Shown here: positions 60,710 through 64,000 of the stretch, piece by piece | Numbering within the stretch: position 1 is the stretch's first letter | How the letters are laid out: the number at the start of each line of letters is the position of its first letter | Assembly: GCF_002094855.1 (NCBI RefSeq) | Contig: NZ_ARYN01000005.1 | Coordinates: forward strand, 1 to 64,000 | DNA length: 64,000 nucleotides | Origin: Zunongwangia atlantica 22II14-10F7 | Lineage (GTDB): Bacteria > Bacteroidota > Bacteroidia > Flavobacteriales > Flavobacteriaceae | Direction: 5' to 3' | Program-made: the position numbers and the translations under genes | The notes under the pieces: generated by a model | What the model saw: the letters and a program-made list of their open reading frames with translations, nothing else | What the model was told of the DNA's origin: nothing | Databases searched by the model: none

Positions 60710-61804
60710 TTATAATTTTATAGCTGAAGCGTCTGACCAGTGCTTTTTTTGTGTTATTGTTCCCTTTTCTAAAACTAAAATTCCAGGACTGGCACGCACT
60801 ACGGTTTTAAGTGCAGTAGCATCGGTTTGATAAAAAGGAAAATTAAGACTGAATTCTTCTTTGATCTGTGATTTTAAAGCATCTCCTGAAGCTGTTAAAC
60901 CAACTACCTGATAACCTTTGCTATTAGCTTCTCTCTCTAAAGATCTAATAGCTTCGTAACCTTGTTTTTCTGTAAGATTTAGATCGTAAGCTACAATTAG
61001 TAATACTTTTTCGGCTTCAAGAATATCTGAAGTGATATCTTCTCCATCATCCAAAATCTGAAAATCGTGAATTGGTGGCACATAACCTTCTTCGATCATT
61101 TCAGTATCTACCTCAACAAACTCACCTTCATGTTGTGGATAACTTCCATCGGTTACTACCACTTCTTCCTTTCCATCTACGTTGAATTTCCAATGATATT
61201 CAAAAACATCGGTTGCTGCACCTTCAGGGATATCACGTAGTTCTGGTATATTATTTCCTACTTTATAAGGTCTAAAATCGATAACCGGCAAATGCATCAA
61301 CACATAATAGGCGTATAAAAAACATAACATATAACTTAAGAAAATGATCCAGCGATGGCTCGCTGGGACAAAAACTGGAGTGATCATCTTTTTATTAAAG
61401 AACAATATCAAGATAAAAACCAACAAGATAAGATCCTTGGTAAAGCTTTGCCAGGGTGTGAGCGGGATAGCATCACCAAAACAACCACAATCGGTCACTT
61501 TATTAAAGTAAGCCGAATAGAACGTGAGAAAAGTAAAGAAAATGATCATTAGCACCAAACTCCACATCGTGAATTTTGGCAAATATCCAATGAGCAGCAT
61601 AATTCCCAATACCAGCTCGAAAACACAAATTAAGATGGCAATTACCAACGCAAAAGGAGATAGAAAATCTAAACCTAAAACCTCTGGTGAAAAATATTCC
61701 TGAAGTTTATAAGAGAATCCAATAGGATCGTTCAGTTTTATAAATCCTGAAAAAATAAAAAGGACCCCAACAAAAATGCGGGCGAATTTCACTAATAACT
61801 TCAT
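60710..61804 (-). CDS. BT_3928-type membrane protein with DoxX and thioredoxin-like parts
   Basis: The product has 364 residues. The N-terminal 170 form four to five membrane helices of a DoxX/MauE-like domain (FSGFIKLNDPIGFSYKLQEYF, and TDCGCFGDAIPLTPWQSF with a CGC). The C-terminal 190 or so residues resemble a thioredoxin-like domain that lacks the usual CxxC (VLLIVAYDLNLTEKQGYEAI). Flavobacterial orthologues are named BT_3928 family. The likely role is in envelope redox or lipid metabolism and is not established. It lies 24 bp downstream of the DUF1599 gene. Confidence 0.85.
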   Translation of the reverse strand: MKLLVKFARIFVGVLFIFSGFIKLNDPIGFSYKLQEYFSPEVLGLDFLSPFALVIAILICVFELVLGIMLLIGYLPKFTMWSLVLMIIFFTFLTFYSAYFNKVTDCGCFGDAIPLTPWQSFTKDLILLVFILILFFNKKMITPVFVPASHRWIIFLSYMLCFLYAYYVLMHLPVIDFRPYKVGNNIPELRDIPEGAATDVFEYHWKFNVDGKEEVVVTDGSYPQHEGEFVEVDTEMIEEGYVPPIHDFQILDDGEDITSDILEAEKVLLIVAYDLNLTEKQGYEAIRSLEREANSKGYQVVGLTASGDALKSQIKEEFSLNFPFYQTDATALKTVVRASPGILVLEKGTITQKKHWSDASAIKL

Positions 61805-61828
61805 CTTAATATTGGTGGTTTTTGGATA

Positions 61829-62377
61829 CTATTTTTCTTCAGCTTCAGCAAAATGGATCATTGCAAACACAGCGTAATTGATCATGTCCTGATAGTTGGC
61901 ATCAATACCTTCACTTACCAAAGTTTTCCCCTTATTATCTTCAATTTGCTTTACGCGTAATAATTTCTGAAGAATAAGATCGGTTAACGAACTTATACGC
62001 ATATCACGCCACGCCTCGCCATAATCGTGATTTTTATTCATCATCAATTCTTTGGTTGCAGCTATCTTTTCGTCATAAAGTTGCGAGGCTTCTTCTGCAC
62101 TCAAATCTGGCTGATCTGCAATTCCTTTTTCAAGCTGAATAAGCGCCATGATCGAATAATTGATAATACCAATAAACTCAGATTTCTCGTCTTCATCTAC
62201 TTTTCTCACTTCATTTTCCTGAAGCTTTCTTATTCGCTGTGCTTTAATAAAGATTTGATCTGTTAAAGATGGCAGTCTTAAAATTCGCCATGCACAACCA
62301 TAATCTTTCATTTTCTTGGTAAACAAACTGCGGCAGATTTCAATTACTGCATCGTATTGTTTCGAGGTATCTTGCAT
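61829..62377 (-). CDS. DUF1599 family protein
   Basis: The ATG at 62377 gives 182 residues (MQDTSKQYDAVIEICR). A longer frame to 62761 is antisense to folP and is not part of the gene. Two tandem copies of a helical unit are visible, each with K-D-Y/H-x-Y-G-x-A-W-R: MKDYGCAWRILRLPSLTD near 31-48 and KNHDYGEAWRDMRISSLTD near 124-142. This is the DUF1599 repeat. It is conserved across Bacteroidota, beside folP, and its function is unknown. It diverges from folP with 91 bp between starts. Confidence 0.9.
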   Translation of the reverse strand: MQDTSKQYDAVIEICRSLFTKKMKDYGCAWRILRLPSLTDQIFIKAQRIRKLQENEVRKVDEDEKSEFIGIINYSIMALIQLEKGIADQPDLSAEEASQLYDEKIAATKELMMNKNHDYGEAWRDMRISSLTDLILQKLLRVKQIEDNKGKTLVSEGIDANYQDMINYAVFAMIHFAEAEEK

Positions 62378-62468
62378 AAAACCGTGGTAATTTGCGTAAA
62401 TTTCGGGCAAATATTCCAGCTGGTCAAAATTATTTTGAACCGCCCCAAAATTTAAAACTTCTAACAGC

Positions 62469-63293
62469 ATGACCATCAACTGCAAAGGCAAGCTTATCGA
62501 TCTTTCTTCTCCCAAAGTAATGGGAATATTAAATATTACGCCCGATTCTTTTTTTGAACATAGCCGAATGCAAAATGAAAGCGATCTTTTTAAAAAAGCC
62601 GAAGTAATGCTGAAGCAGGGTGCTACATTTATCGATATTGGCGGATATAGCAGTCGCCCAGATGCCAATGATGTTGCTGAAGATGAAGAATTAAACCGGG
62701 TAGTGCCTGCTATCGAAATTTTGGTTAAAGAATTTCCTGAAATTTTAATTTCTGTAGACACTTTTAGAAGTAAGGTTGCTGCTGAAGCTATCGAAGCTGG
62801 TGCAGCAATAATTAATGATATCGCAGCCGGAAATCTGGACGAAAAAATGATGCACGTAATCGCACAATATCAGGTTCCGTATATTATGATGCATATGCGT
62901 GGTACACCAAAAACCATGAAACAATTAACCGAATATGAGGATCTGGTTGGAGACATCACCTATTATTTTTCAGAAAAAATTAAAGAAGCAAGAGATTTAG
63001 GCATTAACGATCTTATTTTAGATCCTGGCTTCGGTTTTGCAAAAACAACCGAGCAAAATTTTGAATTGCTGAAAAAATCAGATCTTTTCTCTAGCTTTAA
63101 ACTTCCAGTGCTTATTGGGATTTCTAGAAAAACAATGATCCACAAAACGTTGAATATCGATCCAACCGAAGCACTTAACGGCACTACCGTTCTAAATACT
63201 TTAGCGCTTACCAAAGGTGCATCGATTTTAAGAGTTCATGATGTTAAAGAAGCGATAGAAGCTATAAAATTAGTATCGCATTTCAGCAAATAA
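62469..63293 (+). CDS. folP: Dihydropteroate synthase
   Basis: The 274-residue TIM barrel has the pterin-site motifs MGILNITPDSFF, IDIGGYSSRPDA, DTFRSKVA, NDIAAG, MHMRGTPKTMKQ, DPGFGFAKTTEQN and GISRK. All are those of FolP. It joins p-aminobenzoate and the hydroxymethyl-dihydropterin diphosphate in folate synthesis. The N-terminal start at 62469 fits family length. The cdaA gene follows 37 bp later on the same strand. Confidence 0.97.
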   Translation: MTINCKGKLIDLSSPKVMGILNITPDSFFEHSRMQNESDLFKKAEVMLKQGATFIDIGGYSSRPDANDVAEDEELNRVVPAIEILVKEFPEILISVDTFRSKVAAEAIEAGAAIINDIAAGNLDEKMMHVIAQYQVPYIMMHMRGTPKTMKQLTEYEDLVGDITYYFSEKIKEARDLGINDLILDPGFGFAKTTEQNFELLKKSDLFSSFKLPVLIGISRKTMIHKTLNIDPTEALNGTTVLNTLALTKGASILRVHDVKEAIEAIKLVSHFSK

Positions 63294-63330
63294 TCTTTTA
63301 TTTTCTATTTTTACATAAAACCTCGCAAAT

Positions 63331-64000
63331 TTGGATATTTTAAGTATTCGCTTCCTGGATATTCTCGATATTGTTCTTATCGCGATCTTGTTGTACAATG
63401 TTTATAAACTTGTTAGAGGTACCGTAGCGGTAAACATTTTTATTGGTATCGTGATCATTTATTTGGTTTGGCGACTTACGCAGCTGCTTCAAATGGAACT
63501 TTTAAGTAGCGTTTTAGACCAGTTTGTGGGCGTAGGAATGTTTGCCTTAATTGTAGTTTTTCAGCAGGAAATAAGGAAATTCCTTTTAATGATCGGGTCT
63601 GCAAATATTACATATAACGGGCGTTTCTTTAGAAATTTAAAATTTACCCGTAACGATTCTGATGATGGTGCTACTAATGTAGATGTAATCGTAGATGCTT
63701 GCGAATCTATGGGACGTACAAAAACGGGAGCACTAATCGTGATCCAAAGAAGTACCAAATTAGATTTTGTAAAGAACAGTGGTGACGAGATGAATATTGA
63801 ATTAAATCAGCCAATAATCGAGTCGATTTTCTTTAAGAATAGTCCGCTGCATGATGGCGCTATGGTGATCGAAGAAAACAAAGTAACAGCCACAAGGGTT
63901 ATTTTGCCAGTTTCTAACGATCGATCGATCCCGCTTCGATTTGGATTAAGACACCGCGCTGCTGTTGGAATTACTGAAAAAACCGATGCTTTAGCACTTG
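63331..64000 (+). CDS. cdaA: Diadenylate cyclase CdaA (DacA), truncated by window end
   Basis: The best start is the TTG at 63331 (LDILSIRFLDIL), which encodes the usual first helix. No ATG precedes the second helix. The visible 223 codons give three N-terminal membrane helices (about 1-70) and most of a DAC domain with the DGA motif at residues 175-177 and RHR at 207-209. These are the catalytic signatures for c-di-AMP synthesis. The remaining C-terminus lies beyond the window. Confidence 0.93.
   Translation, partial: MDILSIRFLDILDIVLIAILLYNVYKLVRGTVAVNIFIGIVIIYLVWRLTQLLQMELLSSVLDQFVGVGMFALIVVFQQEIRKFLLMIGSANITYNGRFFRNLKFTRNDSDDGATNVDVIVDACESMGRTKTGALIVIQRSTKLDFVKNSGDEMNIELNQPIIESIFFKNSPLHDGAMVIEENKVTATRVILPVSNDRSIPLRFGLRHRAAVGITEKTDALAL

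Noticed and set aside
62378-62761. N-terminal extension of the DUF1599 frame
   Set aside because: It is antisense to folP and has no family similarity. The ATG at 62377 gives the normal DUF1599 length.
1-64000. CRISPR arrays, insertion sequences, riboswitches and rRNA genes
   Set aside because: No regularly spaced repeats, transposase-like frames, conserved aptamer sequences or rRNA segments were seen on either strand.

Overview
The window is about 35% G+C and reads as a marine Flavobacteriaceae chromosome. The evidence is two SusC/SusD pairs, an ECF sigma/FecR pair, Bacteroides-type Tra proteins (TraE to TraN), RteC, an IntDOT-like integrase, DUF6520, DUF1599, a BT_3928-type protein, and almost no Shine-Dalgarno sequences. 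Several sulfatases and pectin-type glycosidases fit a coastal polysaccharide degrader close to Zunongwangia, Gramella or Salegentibacter (inference; no search was run).

Layout. (1) 1-7151: the 3' end of a susC gene, susD, a periplasmic M16 zinc peptidase, then on the minus strand a small secreted two-cysteine protein (DUF6520), a MauE/DoxX redox membrane protein, and an AraC/PAS regulator behind a small DUF7793-like gene. (2) 7322-9733: a fused alpha-oxoamine synthase and GNAT/FemAB-like acyltransferase. (3) 9796-21382: part of a Bacteroides-type conjugative element. It holds rteC, an excisionase-like HTH gene, a wHTH-like protein, a DnaC-like ATPase, a VWA lipoprotein on the opposite strand, and traE-F-G-I-J-K-M-N. 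No relaxase or coupling protein is present. (4) 21476-49282: a large polysaccharide utilisation locus (PUL), nearly all minus strand. From its promoter end it runs ECF sigma (divergent), FecR, SusC, SusD, sulfatase, FAD oxidoreductase, two esterases, CstA, GH2, alpha/beta hydrolase, sulfatase, GH105, DUF1080, Gfo/Idh, GH97, GH28. A further SGNH hydrolase and a decayed DUF6807 gene lie beyond the sigma factor. (5) 50460-55091: hexuronate catabolism (uxuA, an SDR oxidoreductase, a Gfo/Idh protein) with a LacI-type regulator and two matching operator palindromes. (6) 55268-58474: a decayed hipBA-like module, an IntDOT-like integrase and tRNA-Arg(ACG), the probable island boundary. (7) 58661-64000: core genes clpS, prmA, tpiA, a BT_3928-type gene, a DUF1599 gene, folP and the start of cdaA.

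How the parts fit. The ECF/FecR/SusC-STN trio should sense the glycan at the outer membrane. SusCD imports oligomers, while sulfatases, esterases, GH28, GH105, GH2 and GH97 trim a sulfated, acetylated, galacturonate-containing glycan. A Tat-signal Gfo/Idh oxidoreductase next to a double DUF1080 protein suggests an oxidative 3-keto-glycoside route. Released uronates enter UxuA/SDR under LacI control. The PUL lies between conjugation genes and a tRNA-linked integrase, so it probably arrived on a conjugative element that is now incomplete, at least within this window.

The observations most worth following are the SGNH hydrolase whose catalytic GDS block sits at the C-terminus (37393-38124), the perfect 56-bp palindrome containing the LacI operator core, the TCGTACTACGA repeats between rteC and the excisionase-like gene, and the peptidase/cysteine-peptide/MauE cluster at the left end.
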